33,883 bases of DNA from an uncultured Verrucomicrobia subdivision 3 bacterium (GTDB taxonomy: Bacteria; Verrucomicrobiota; Verrucomicrobiia; Limisphaerales; UBA11358): positions 1-33,883 of the forward strand of contig CAIOUK010000072.1 of assembly GCA_903861445.1 (NCBI GenBank), read 5' to 3'. The position numbers were made by a program, and so were the translations under genes. Of this stretch, positions 24,137 through 32,492 are shown piece by piece. The notes beneath the pieces are model-generated. The model was not told where the DNA came from, made no database searches, and was given only the letters and a program-made list of their open reading frames with translations. The first letter of the stretch is position 1. Each line of letters starts with the position of its first letter.

Positions 24137-27087
24137 TGGAATTATCACGTTGTCAGATTCGGCTCTGGATGTTTCTGGTCGTATTGGTGGGGCTGGCCCA
24201 TGAGGTTGGTGCGGCGACCGGGCAATCGGACAGTTCGCTTTCGCTGGCCGGGACTTGGCGGTTCCAGCTCGACCCGAAAAATATTGGTGTTGAGAAAAAG
24301 TGGTTCGCAGAAAAATTGGAGGACTCGGTCACGCTGCCGGGCACGACCGACACCAATCACAAAGGCATTTTCAAGGACGAACACGCGGTGGATCGGCTCT
24401 CGCGGGTCTGGTATTGGAAAGGTCCGGCGTGGTATCAGCGCGAGGTCGTGATTCCCGAAACTTGGCAAGGCAAGCGCATCACACTGATGCTGGAGCGGAC
24501 CAAAAATACCCACGTGTGGGTGGATGACCAAGATTGCGGCGGCGAGGATACGCTCAGCGCCCAGCAAATTTTTGATCTCACCCGCGTGCTGACGCCCGGT
24601 CGCCACACGATTATCGTGCTGGTGGACAACGCCAAACTGCCGCCCGTCGGGCCGGCGCACGCGGTGGACGAGCGGACGCAATCAAATTGGAATGGCATCA
24701 TCGGCCGCATCGAATTGCGCGTCACAGATCCTGTGTGGATTGAAGATGTCCAAGTCTATCCCGACGCGGATAAAAAACAGGCGCGCGTCCGCGTGGTCGT
24801 GGGTAACAGCACAGGTCAACTGGCGCAAGGAAAGCTCACTGTCAACTGCCGCAGCTTCAATATCGCCAAACCTGCAGATTTCGTTGCACAATCCATTGCT
24901 GTGTCGGCGACGAATGCGCGCACCGTGGTCGAGTTTGTTTATCAACCCGGCGAAGCCGCGCCGTTGTGGGATGAATTTCAGCCGGCCATGTTGCGGCTGA
25001 ATTTGCAATTGTCGGCCACTACCTACGGACAACTTTTTGCCGATCAACAATCGGTCAGTTTTGGCCTGCGCGATTTCAAACGCGACGGCCAACGTTTCGC
25101 TATCAACGGGCGGACGGCATTTCTGCGCGGGCGGTTGGATTGCGCCAATTATCCGCTGACCGGTTATCCGCCGATGGACAAGGCCGGCTGGCTCCGCGTT
25201 TTGGGAATTCTCAAGGACTGGGGACTCAACCACGTTCGTTTTCATTCGTGGTGTCCGCCCGAGGCGGCGTTCGCGGCGGCGGACGAACTGGGATTTTATT
25301 TTCAGGTGGAGCTACCGAACAAGCGCAGCGCGTTCAATGCGTCGGAAAGCACGGAGGCGGCCAAGCGCAATATTGATTACCTCGACGTTCCGGCGGATCC
25401 CAAAGCCTCGCTCTACGATTACGCGGTGCGTGAGGCAGATTTGATTTTCCGGCAATTTGGCAACCATCCCTCGTTTGTGATGTTCACGCTGGGCAACGAG
25501 CTTGGTCGCAGCCCGGCGATGTATGATTTGGTGGCGCGCTTCAAAAAACGCGACCCGCGCCATCTCTACGCCCAGGGATCAAACAACAATCACTGGAACC
25601 CCACTTATGCTGAAGGCGACGATTTTTGGGTGACGCACAAGACTGGAAAAACTCTGCCGGTGCGCGGCGCTTATTTTTCAGGCGATATGGCTGGCGGCGG
25701 CTACATTTACAACCAGCCACCCTCGACGCTCGTCAATTATTTCGATTCCATCAAGGACGTGCCGGTGCCGGTCATCGGGCATGAAATAGCCGAGTTTGAA
25801 GTCACGCCGGATTTTAGCGAAATCCCCAAATACACGGGCGTGATGCGGGCGCGCAATCTGGAAATTTTTCAGGAGCGCTTGAAGAAGGCCAATATGCTGG
25901 ATTTCGCGCCCGATTTCATGCGGGCCTCCGGCGCGCTCGCGGCCATCTGCCAGCGCGAGGACATCGAGGCGGCTTTGCGCACGCCGGGCTTTGGCGGTTT
26001 TCAATGGCTGGACATCCAGGATTTTCCGGGTCAGGGCACGGCGCTGGTCGGGATGCTGAACGATTTCATGGAAAATAAAGGCATCACGACGCCGGAGAAA
26101 TGGCGGCAGTTTTGTTCCCCGGTCGTGCTGCTGATCGAGATGCCGAAATACACTTGGACTGCGGATGAAACTTTCACGGCAGAAATCAAAGTCGCGAATT
26201 ATGGCCCGTCGAACATCACGAATGCCCGCGTGAAATGGCAAATTATTGATAATGGTAGTGATGTTAAAAGAGCTGTTTATAGATCAACGCTGGTGTGTTC
26301 TGAAGGTGTAATAGATTCGAAGCTAATTAAGCAGGGAGGGTTGACTTCTATCGGCCAGATTGGCGTTCCTTTGGATACACTCATGACTCCGCAAAAAATT
26401 CAAGTGAGAGTCTGGATTGATGGGATTTCGCAGACTGCGTGGAACACATACGACATTTGGGTGTATCCGCCAAAAGCGGACAACAGCATCCCGAAAGACG
26501 TGGTGGTTACGAATCGCCTCGACGAAGCGACGCTGAAATTTTTGTCGGATGGCGGCAAGGTTTTGTTGTTCTCTCCGAACAACGATATGAAGCACAGCGT
26601 GGGCGGCGCGTTCCCGACCGACTTCTGGTGCTGGGCAATGTTTTCCAAAGGAGCCATCGCGCAAGGGATCGAACCGGCGCCCGGCACACAAGGTTTTCTG
26701 TGCGACCCGAAGCATCCCGCGCTGGCGGAGTTCCCCACCGAGTTCCACAGCAACTGGCAGTGGTGGCAGATTGTCAAAAATTCGCGGCCCATTGTTTTAG
26801 ATGAAACTCCGGCGGATTACCGACCCATTATTCAGGTCATTGACAACTTCGCCCGCAATCACAAACTCGGACTGCTCTTTGAAGCGAAAGTTGGCCAAGG
26901 TAAGTTGCTGGTTTGCGCCAGCGACTTGCCAGCCCTTCAAGAACATCCCGAAGCGCGGCAACTGTTGCACAGCCTGCTGCGCTATGTGGTTTCTCCGGCC
27001 TTCGCGCCGCGCGCAGAATTTGATGTCGGGCTTTTGAAGAAACTGTTGCCGGGCGAAACGCAGGGAGAGTTAAGCCCGCAAAAATGA
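24136..27087 (+). CDS. GH2-family glycosidase (beta-galactosidase-like)
   Basis: A 983-residue exported enzyme (signal about 1-27, LAHEVGAA). It opens with the GH2 sugar-binding jelly roll (LAGTWRFQLDP, VTLPGTTDTNHKG), then the immunoglobulin-like domain and the TIM barrel. HPSFVMFTLGNELGRS carries the acid/base E455; VIGHEIAEFEVTP carries the nucleophile E550, matching the HEIGQ-type subgroup. The last 250 residues are extra domains, ending in a Rossmann-like segment (about 790-960). Likely exo-acting on beta-linked galactose or a similar sugar; specificity is not determined by the motifs. The ATG overlaps the preceding stop by one base, indicating translational coupling. Bases about 26230-26460 are unusually AT-rich. 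Confidence 0.92.
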   Translation: MELSRCQIRLWMFLVVLVGLAHEVGAATGQSDSSLSLAGTWRFQLDPKNIGVEKKWFAEKLEDSVTLPGTTDTNHKGIFKDEHAVDRLSRVWYWKGPAWYQREVVIPETWQGKRITLMLERTKNTHVWVDDQDCGGEDTLSAQQIFDLTRVLTPGRHTIIVLVDNAKLPPVGPAHAVDERTQSNWNGIIGRIELRVTDPVWIEDVQVYPDADKKQARVRVVVGNSTGQLAQGKLTVNCRSFNIAKPADFVAQSIAVSATNARTVVEFVYQPGEAAPLWDEFQPAMLRLNLQLSATTYGQLFADQQSVSFGLRDFKRDGQRFAINGRTAFLRGRLDCANYPLTGYPPMDKAGWLRVLGILKDWGLNHVRFHSWCPPEAAFAAADELGFYFQVELPNKRSAFNASESTEAAKRNIDYLDVPADPKASLYDYAVREADLIFRQFGNHPSFVMFTLGNELGRSPAMYDLVARFKKRDPRHLYAQGSNNNHWNPTYAEGDDFWVTHKTGKTLPVRGAYFSGDMAGGGYIYNQPPSTLVNYFDSIKDVPVPVIGHEIAEFEVTPDFSEIPKYTGVMRARNLEIFQERLKKANMLDFAPDFMRASGALAAICQREDIEAALRTPGFGGFQWLDIQDFPGQGTALVGMLNDFMENKGITTPEKWRQFCSPVVLLIEMPKYTWTADETFTAEIKVANYGPSNITNARVKWQIIDNGSDVKRAVYRSTLVCSEGVIDSKLIKQGGLTSIGQIGVPLDTLMTPQKIQVRVWIDGISQTAWNTYDIWVYPPKADNSIPKDVVVTNRLDEATLKFLSDGGKVLLFSPNNDMKHSVGGAFPTDFWCWAMFSKGAIAQGIEPAPGTQGFLCDPKHPALAEFPTEFHSNWQWWQIVKNSRPIVLDETPADYRPIIQVIDNFARNHKLGLLFEAKVGQGKLLVCASDLPALQEHPEARQLLHSLLRYVVSPAFAPRAEFDVGLLKKLLPGETQGELSPQK

Positions 27088-27360
27088 AATACGTTTTACG
27101 CTTATTCCACAAGGGTCTCTTGTCATCATTTTTGTTGCGGTCGTGAACGCCGTAGCCGCCGGGCTGCCCACAAACCTTTATCCATCGGAAAAATAATGGC
27201 ATCTACGATGCCCCTGCCATGCGGCCAATGGTTTTCATCGTGACACACCGCGTGGACTGGAACAGAATTAATTTTTGTCCGGCGTGACTAATTTGCGTCG
27301 GATTTGCAGGCACGCAACGCCATCAAAAATAGAATTTTAACATCGTCGCTTTTTAAAAAT
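27084..27360 (+). pseudogene. possible decayed secreted-protein start in the gap after GH2
   Basis: An ATG overlaps the GH2 stop (ATGA). The frame reads MKYVLRLFHKGLLSSF, then stops at 27146; a neighbouring frame continues IFVAVVNAVAAGLPTNLYP. Joined by a one-base shift this makes a plausible signal peptide with an Ala-type cleavage site, as if a secreted gene once followed. Nothing recognisable follows, and no other gene or terminator is seen in the gap. Confidence 0.25.
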
Positions 27361-28140
27361 ATGGAATCCTCCAATCCCTCAATCACGCCGTTTCGTCTGG
27401 ACGGTGAAGTGGCGCTCATCACCGGCGGTGCCACCGGTCTCGGTTTTGGCATGTCCCGAAGTTTCGTGGCGTCCGGTGCCAAAGTTGTGCTCGCTGGCCG
27501 GCGCGAAGAGGAATTGAAAAAAGCCGTGGCTGCGCTTGGTGCCTCGGCGAGTTACGTCCGCCACGATGTGACCGAACATGGCAAGGCGGGCGAATTGGTT
27601 GCCGCCGCCACCCGTGCTGCCGGCGCACCGCTGAGCATTCTGATCAACAACGCCGGGATTCATCTCAAGAAGCTCGCCGTCGACACCAGCCCCGAAGAGT
27701 TTCTCACCGTCCTCAACACGCACGTCATCGGCGCGCATGCGCTCACGCGCGCGGTCTTGCCGGGAATGATTGAACGGAAGCATGGCAACGTCATTTTCAT
27801 CGCCTCGATGGCCTCGCTGTTTGGCCTCTCGAAAGTCATCGCCTACGCCGCCGCCAAGAGCGCTTACCTCGGCATGGTGCGCACGTTGGCTACTGAAGTT
27901 TCCGTGGATAACGTCCGCATCAACGCCATCGCGCCCGGTTGGATTGATTCCGACATGACGCGCAAGGTGATGGCGGACGACCCGGCGCGGCGCGCGAAAA
28001 TCATCAGCCGCACGCCGATGGGAAAATTCGGGGATGCGGACGACATCGGCTGGGCGGCGGTTTATTTGTGTTCGCCGGCGGCGAAATTTGTCACCGGCGC
28101 TGTGCTGCCGGTGGACGGTGGCGTCAGCATCGGCTTTTAA
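27361..28140 (+). CDS. SDR-family oxidoreductase, probable D-mannonate/fructuronate oxidoreductase
   Basis: A 259-residue classical short-chain dehydrogenase. The cofactor motif TGGATGLGFG is at residues 21-30, NNAG follows, and the catalytic residues are S149, Y162 and K166 (YAAAK), with the expected 13-residue Ser-Tyr spacing. No signal peptide, so cytoplasmic. It resembles gluconate 5-dehydrogenase and KduD-like enzymes. Only three bases separate it from mannonate dehydratase, the pairing seen in UxuA/UxuB hexuronate operons where an SDR can reduce D-fructuronate to D-mannonate. That role is inferred from the neighbour; an L-rhamnose or other sugar dehydrogenase is the main alternative. 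Start at ATG 27361 chosen, as the family N-terminus begins shortly after. Confidence 0.9.
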   Translation: MESSNPSITPFRLDGEVALITGGATGLGFGMSRSFVASGAKVVLAGRREEELKKAVAALGASASYVRHDVTEHGKAGELVAAATRAAGAPLSILINNAGIHLKKLAVDTSPEEFLTVLNTHVIGAHALTRAVLPGMIERKHGNVIFIASMASLFGLSKVIAYAAAKSAYLGMVRTLATEVSVDNVRINAIAPGWIDSDMTRKVMADDPARRAKIISRTPMGKFGDADDIGWAAVYLCSPAAKFVTGAVLPVDGGVSIGF

Positions 28141-28143
28141 TTT

Positions 28144-29217
28144 ATGAAACTCGGTTTCGGGCTTTACCGGCACCAGCTCAACGCGGAACACTTTCGTTTC
28201 GCGCGGCAATGCGGCGCGACGCATCTGGTGATTCACCTCGTGGATTATTTCCGTTCCTCGCGCCGCAATCAGCCCGGCGACCAGCCCTTGGGCGACGATG
28301 CGGGCTGGGGTCTCGCCGGCGATCCCGACCAACTTTGGACGTTTGAGGAAATTGCCACCATTCAAAAGGAAGCGGCGGCGCACGGTTTGCAGATTGAAGC
28401 GATTGAAAATTTTGATCCGGCGCACTGGCACGATGTGTTGCTCGATGGCCCGAAGAAAGCGCAGCAACTGGAAAATCTTAAAACCATCATCCGCACGGTC
28501 GGGCGCGTGGGCATTCCGGTTATCGGCTACAACTTCTCGCTCGCCGGCGTCGCGGGGCGTGTGAAAGGCGCGTGGGGACGTGGCGGTGCTGAAGTGGTCG
28601 GGATGGACGGCGCTTACGATAAGCCCATTCCCAAAGGCATGATTTGGAACATGGTCTATGACAAAAATGCGCCAGCCGGAAACCTCGCGCCCATCACCGC
28701 CGAAGAATTATGGCGGCGGCATGGTGAGTTTTTGGATGCGCTGATTCCGGTGGCCGAGGAAGCGGGCGTCACGCTGGCGGCACATCCAGATGATCCGCCG
28801 ACGCCGACCGTGCGCGGCCAGCCGCGCTTGGTGAATCAGCCGCAGCTTTACCAGAAGCTCATTGACCGCCGCCCGAGCCCGCGCAACGCGCTGGAATTTT
28901 GTCTCGGCACGCTGGCAGAGATGCCGGAAGGAAATATTTACGACGCGGTTGAAACCTACAGTCGCCAACGCAAGCTGGCCTACGTCCATTTCCGCAACGT
29001 GCGTGGCAAAGCGCCGCATTATCAGGAAACTTTCGTGGACGAAGGCGATATTGACATGCTGCGTGTGCTGCGGATTCTCAAGCGGAATGGTTTTACCGGC
29101 GTGCTGATTCCCGATCATGCGCCGCAAATGACGTGCGCCGCGCCGTGGCACGCCGGCATGGCCTACGCGTGCGGTTGGATGCAGGCGGCGCTGAAAATCG
29201 TAGAAACCAATTTATGA
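28144..29217 (+). CDS. uxuA: D-mannonate dehydratase
   Basis: A 357-residue cytoplasmic enzyme that dehydrates D-mannonate to 2-keto-3-deoxy-D-gluconate, a step in glucuronate breakdown. Family features are IENFDP, the metal-site motif AAHPDDPP, VHFRNVRG and IPDHAP. Length and motif order match UxuA. It follows the SDR by three bases and precedes GH106 by ten, so uronate metabolism is linked directly to an exported rhamnosidase. This implies that glucuronic acid (or a derived sugar acid) is released from the target glycan. Confidence 0.93.
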   Translation: MKLGFGLYRHQLNAEHFRFARQCGATHLVIHLVDYFRSSRRNQPGDQPLGDDAGWGLAGDPDQLWTFEEIATIQKEAAAHGLQIEAIENFDPAHWHDVLLDGPKKAQQLENLKTIIRTVGRVGIPVIGYNFSLAGVAGRVKGAWGRGGAEVVGMDGAYDKPIPKGMIWNMVYDKNAPAGNLAPITAEELWRRHGEFLDALIPVAEEAGVTLAAHPDDPPTPTVRGQPRLVNQPQLYQKLIDRRPSPRNALEFCLGTLAEMPEGNIYDAVETYSRQRKLAYVHFRNVRGKAPHYQETFVDEGDIDMLRVLRILKRNGFTGVLIPDHAPQMTCAAPWHAGMAYACGWMQAALKIVETNL

Positions 29218-29227
29218 CCCAAGCAAT

Positions 29228-32050
29228 ATGAAAAAAATTATATTCCTAGCCGCCGTTTTATTTTCGGTCTGCGCCAAGTCGTCGGAACTTTCGCCGGCGC
29301 AATTTATCAATCCGCCAATTGACGCGCGTCCCGGTGCCTATTGGGTCTGGCTCAACGGCAACGTGGATCGCGCCCAGCTCACCCATGAGCTGGAAGAGAT
29401 GAAAGCCAAGGGAATGTCCGGCGCGGAAATCTGGGATATCGGCCTGACCACGCCGAATCCGGACATGCCCGTGCCGGTCGGCCCGGCGTATCTGAGTCCG
29501 GAATCCGTGGCCTCCATCCGCCATGCGGACAAGGAAGCGGCGCGGTTGGGTTTGAATCTCGGCCTGATCTCCTCCAGCAGTTGGAACGAGGGCGGCAGTT
29601 GGGTCGAGCCGAAGGACGCCATTAAGGCATTGTATGTCAGCGCCACCAATTTTTCCGGGCCGGCCAAAATTTCGCAGCCGTTGGCGTTCCCGGCGAACCG
29701 CGCGGTCAAGGCCGCCGACGGCTTGCCGCTCTATCATCGCGAAGTGGCCGTCATAGCGTTCCCGGCGTCCGCCCAAAAAATAATTCCCTCTGTCGCCTCG
29801 GTGTTGAACCTGACCGACAAAGTCAATGCCGCCGGCGAATTGCAATGGGACGTGCCGCCGGGCGAATGGACCGTGTTACGCCTCGTCTGTGCGACCACCG
29901 GCCAGCAGCTCGTCGTGCCCAGTCCCAATTCGCGTGGCTTGATGGTGGATCACATGGATGCCGGCGCGGAGCAGCGGAATTACGAAAATATTTTTCAGCG
30001 GCTGTTTCCGCATGGCGAAAATTTTTCGGCGCTGAAATTTTTTCAGGAAGACAGCATCGAGCTGAATCCGCCGCAGAAAACCGGCGGTATCGCGGACTGG
30101 ACGGACAATTTCCCGGCGGAATTCAAACAATATCGCGGTTACGATATTACTCCGTATCTGCCCGTGTTGGCGGGACAAAAGTTTACCAATCCGGAACTGG
30201 CCGAACGGTTTTTGCACGACTACCGTGAAACCGTCAGCGACCTGTGGCTCGACCGGCATTATCTCGTCGCCAAAAAACTACTGCACGAACGCGGTTTGCA
30301 AATCGCCGGCGAACCCGGTCACGGCGGCTATCCTCGTCCGGAAGTGTTGCGCGCACTCGGTGCCATGGATATTCCGCGCGGCGAATTTTGGAACACCCGC
30401 AAAAACTGGGTCACCAAGGAAGCCGCTTCCGCCGCCCATATCTACGGCCTGAAATACGCGGACGCCGAATCCTTCACCGGCTGGCGCAGTTGGCAGGACG
30501 GCCCGTTTGAATTGAAACGCTTGGCCGACACCGCGTTTTGCGACGGCATGAACCGGATGACGATTCACAACTTCGCGCACAATCCGCCGGCCGCCGGGCT
30601 GCCGGGCAATTGCTATCACGCCGGCGAACACGTCAACGTCAACACGACTTGGTGGCCGATGTCCGCGCCGTTCTTCGCCTATCTCGACCGCTGCTGCTAT
30701 ATGCTGCAACAAGGTTTGTCCGTGGCCGATGCCTGTTTTTACTACGGCGACGACGCGCCGAATCTGGTGGCCGCCCGCCGCATTGACACCAAGCCCCAGC
30801 GTGTGGACGGTGAGATTTGCCAGCATTGCTTCCGCACCAATCCCGCGCCCGCCAATGTGCTGGGTGACGGCTACGATTACGACGTGGTTAATTCCGAGGT
30901 CATCCTCACGCGCATGACCGTGAAGGACGGCCGGTTGACGTTGCCGAATGAAATGAGCTACGCCGTGCTCGTTCTGCCCGACCGCGACGATATGCCGTTG
31001 GTCGTGTTGAAGAAAATCGAGAGCTTTGTCCGCGCCGGTGCCATCGTCCTCGGCCCCAAGCCCGTTCACGCTTCTGGTTTGACCGGCTATCCGCAATACG
31101 ACATGGAAATCCAGTCGCTCGCCACGCAGCTTTGGGGCGATTGCGACGGCGAAAAAGTGCGCGAACGCGCCTACGACAAAGGCTTGATTGTCTGGGATCG
31201 CAACCGCGTCCGCGAAATTTTGCAGCAGCATAAAATCATTCCCGACTTTGTTTGCAGCACCACGGACAACAACGCGGACTTGGATTATTTTCACCGGCGC
31301 ACGGCGGCTGCCGACATTTATTTCGTCAGCAACAAGGGGCTCAATCCGATGGACACGGAATGTGTCTTCCGCGTCACCGGCAAACAACCGCACTTCTGGC
31401 TGCCGGACACCGGCGAAATTCAGCCGTGCGAAAATTACGAAATCGGTGCCAACAGCACGCGGGTGAAATTGAAATTGCCGTCGGGCGGCAGCGTGTTCGT
31501 CGTGTTTGAAGGCCAGCCGGAAAAATTGCAAGCGTCGTCGCCCGCCGCATTGCCACCGCCCGCCGCGCCAGTCGAAATCACCGGTTCCTGGCTGGTCAAA
31601 TTTCCGCCGCACCTTGGCGCGCCGCCGGCCTGGACTTTTGAGCAGCTCGTTTCCTGGACGAGCGTCACCAACGAGGGCGTGAAATATTTTTCCGGCACGG
31701 CCACTTACTTCAAAGACTTTGAAGCGCCTGCGGATGCACTGGTTACCGGTCGGCGGGTGATTTTGGATTTGGGATCGCTCCGCAATGTCGCGGACGTGAC
31801 GCTCAACGGTCAGCATCTTGGCATCCTGTGGAAACCGCCGTTCCAAGTGGACGTGACCGGCGCGATGCATGCCGGCACCAATCAACTTCAGATCGAAGTG
31901 GTCAACGTTTGGGCCAACCGTATTGTTGGCGATGCCAAACTGCCCAAGGCGCAACGCGTCACGCAAATGGCGCAGAAACTGCCGGTGCAAGGCCCGCATG
32001 AATCCGGTTTGCTGGGGCCGGTCAGCTTGCGTTTCGAGGCGGCGCGGTAA
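29228..32050 (+). CDS. GH106-type alpha-L-rhamnosidase
   Basis: A 940-residue exported protein (signal about 1-20). The opening FINPPIDARPGAYWVWLNG, the block AARLGLNLGLISSSSWNEGG, and WTDNFPAEFKQYRGYDITPY are typical of GH106. Downstream are GEPGHGGYPRPE and YADAESFTGWRSW, which carry candidate catalytic acids, though I cannot align them exactly to characterised enzymes. A C-terminal jelly roll (about 830-940; DVTLNGQHLGILWKPPF) completes the usual architecture. Characterised relatives remove alpha-L-rhamnose from rhamnogalacturonans, arabinogalactan proteins or ulvan in a calcium-dependent way. Last gene of the locus; it converges on the broken pilin-like gene 27 bases downstream. Confidence 0.92.
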   Translation: MKKIIFLAAVLFSVCAKSSELSPAQFINPPIDARPGAYWVWLNGNVDRAQLTHELEEMKAKGMSGAEIWDIGLTTPNPDMPVPVGPAYLSPESVASIRHADKEAARLGLNLGLISSSSWNEGGSWVEPKDAIKALYVSATNFSGPAKISQPLAFPANRAVKAADGLPLYHREVAVIAFPASAQKIIPSVASVLNLTDKVNAAGELQWDVPPGEWTVLRLVCATTGQQLVVPSPNSRGLMVDHMDAGAEQRNYENIFQRLFPHGENFSALKFFQEDSIELNPPQKTGGIADWTDNFPAEFKQYRGYDITPYLPVLAGQKFTNPELAERFLHDYRETVSDLWLDRHYLVAKKLLHERGLQIAGEPGHGGYPRPEVLRALGAMDIPRGEFWNTRKNWVTKEAASAAHIYGLKYADAESFTGWRSWQDGPFELKRLADTAFCDGMNRMTIHNFAHNPPAAGLPGNCYHAGEHVNVNTTWWPMSAPFFAYLDRCCYMLQQGLSVADACFYYGDDAPNLVAARRIDTKPQRVDGEICQHCFRTNPAPANVLGDGYDYDVVNSEVILTRMTVKDGRLTLPNEMSYAVLVLPDRDDMPLVVLKKIESFVRAGAIVLGPKPVHASGLTGYPQYDMEIQSLATQLWGDCDGEKVRERAYDKGLIVWDRNRVREILQQHKIIPDFVCSTTDNNADLDYFHRRTAAADIYFVSNKGLNPMDTECVFRVTGKQPHFWLPDTGEIQPCENYEIGANSTRVKLKLPSGGSVFVVFEGQPEKLQASSPAALPPPAAPVEITGSWLVKFPPHLGAPPAWTFEQLVSWTSVTNEGVKYFSGTATYFKDFEAPADALVTGRRVILDLGSLRNVADVTLNGQHLGILWKPPFQVDVTGAMHAGTNQLQIEVVNVWANRIVGDAKLPKAQRVTQMAQKLPVQGPHESGLLGPVSLRFEAAR

Positions 32051-32077
32051 TCGGCGGGAAATCCGCTGCTGCGGAAT

Positions 32078-32451
32078 TTACGGTAAAACGTGCGCGGGCG
32101 TGACGGTGGAGCCGAGCGAGCAGGTTGGTGTATCGCCAACTTTTTTGATGGAATAAATGCCACCGTGCGGACAACTAGGAATTTTTCCTGCGCTGGTAAT
32201 GTAAGCTTGATGTAAGGCGTCAGATCGTTTGGAAAATTAATGGGGTCACCGGTTTTTAAGTTCTTTTCCAGCGCGAACTGATTGGCGGCGGCATCAATCT
32301 GACGGAGCATACGGATGCAAGGGTTACCATTAGAAACGCGAGCTTTAACGAAATTAGGAACGGCAATGGCCACCAGCAAGACCACAAATAAAAAAACCGC
32401 TAACCAGACCATAATTTTTTCCGTTGCGGATCTTTTGGCTGGTTCACTCAT
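32078..32451 (-). pseudogene. pilin-like (type II pseudopilin-like) gene with a one-base frameshift
   Basis: The N-terminus has a charged leader, a membrane helix (about 14-31, MVWLAVFLFVVLLVAIAV) and the pilin-like junction PNFVKARVSNGNPC, then LRQIDAAANQFALEKN and FPNDLTPYIK. After this the reading frame turns into basic, Pro/Arg-rich sequence running into GH106. A neighbouring frame instead gives AYITSAGKIPSC, then CPHGGIYSIKKVGDTPTC and VTPAHVLP with a stop at 32078, the normal ending of this Verrucomicrobia family. Loss of one base near 32204-32208 (a missing G in AAG-GCT) explains the switch. It is a genuine pseudogene or a sequencing error. Such proteins are anchored pseudopilin-like proteins with no settled role. 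Confidence 0.75.
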
Positions 32452-32492
32452 ATATTTTTCAACACCGCCCGCCGGATTCCGTTGCGGGAAAT

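Noticed and set aside
30278..31999. Long open frame on the minus strand (573 codons)
   Set aside because: Antisense shadow of GH106, whose plus-strand motifs are clear; the minus-strand translation shows no family features.
31888..32077. In-frame continuation of the pilin-like protein into the GH106 gene
   Set aside because: The sequence after PYIK is low-complexity basic and antisense to GH106, whereas the neighbouring frame gives the usual family ending.
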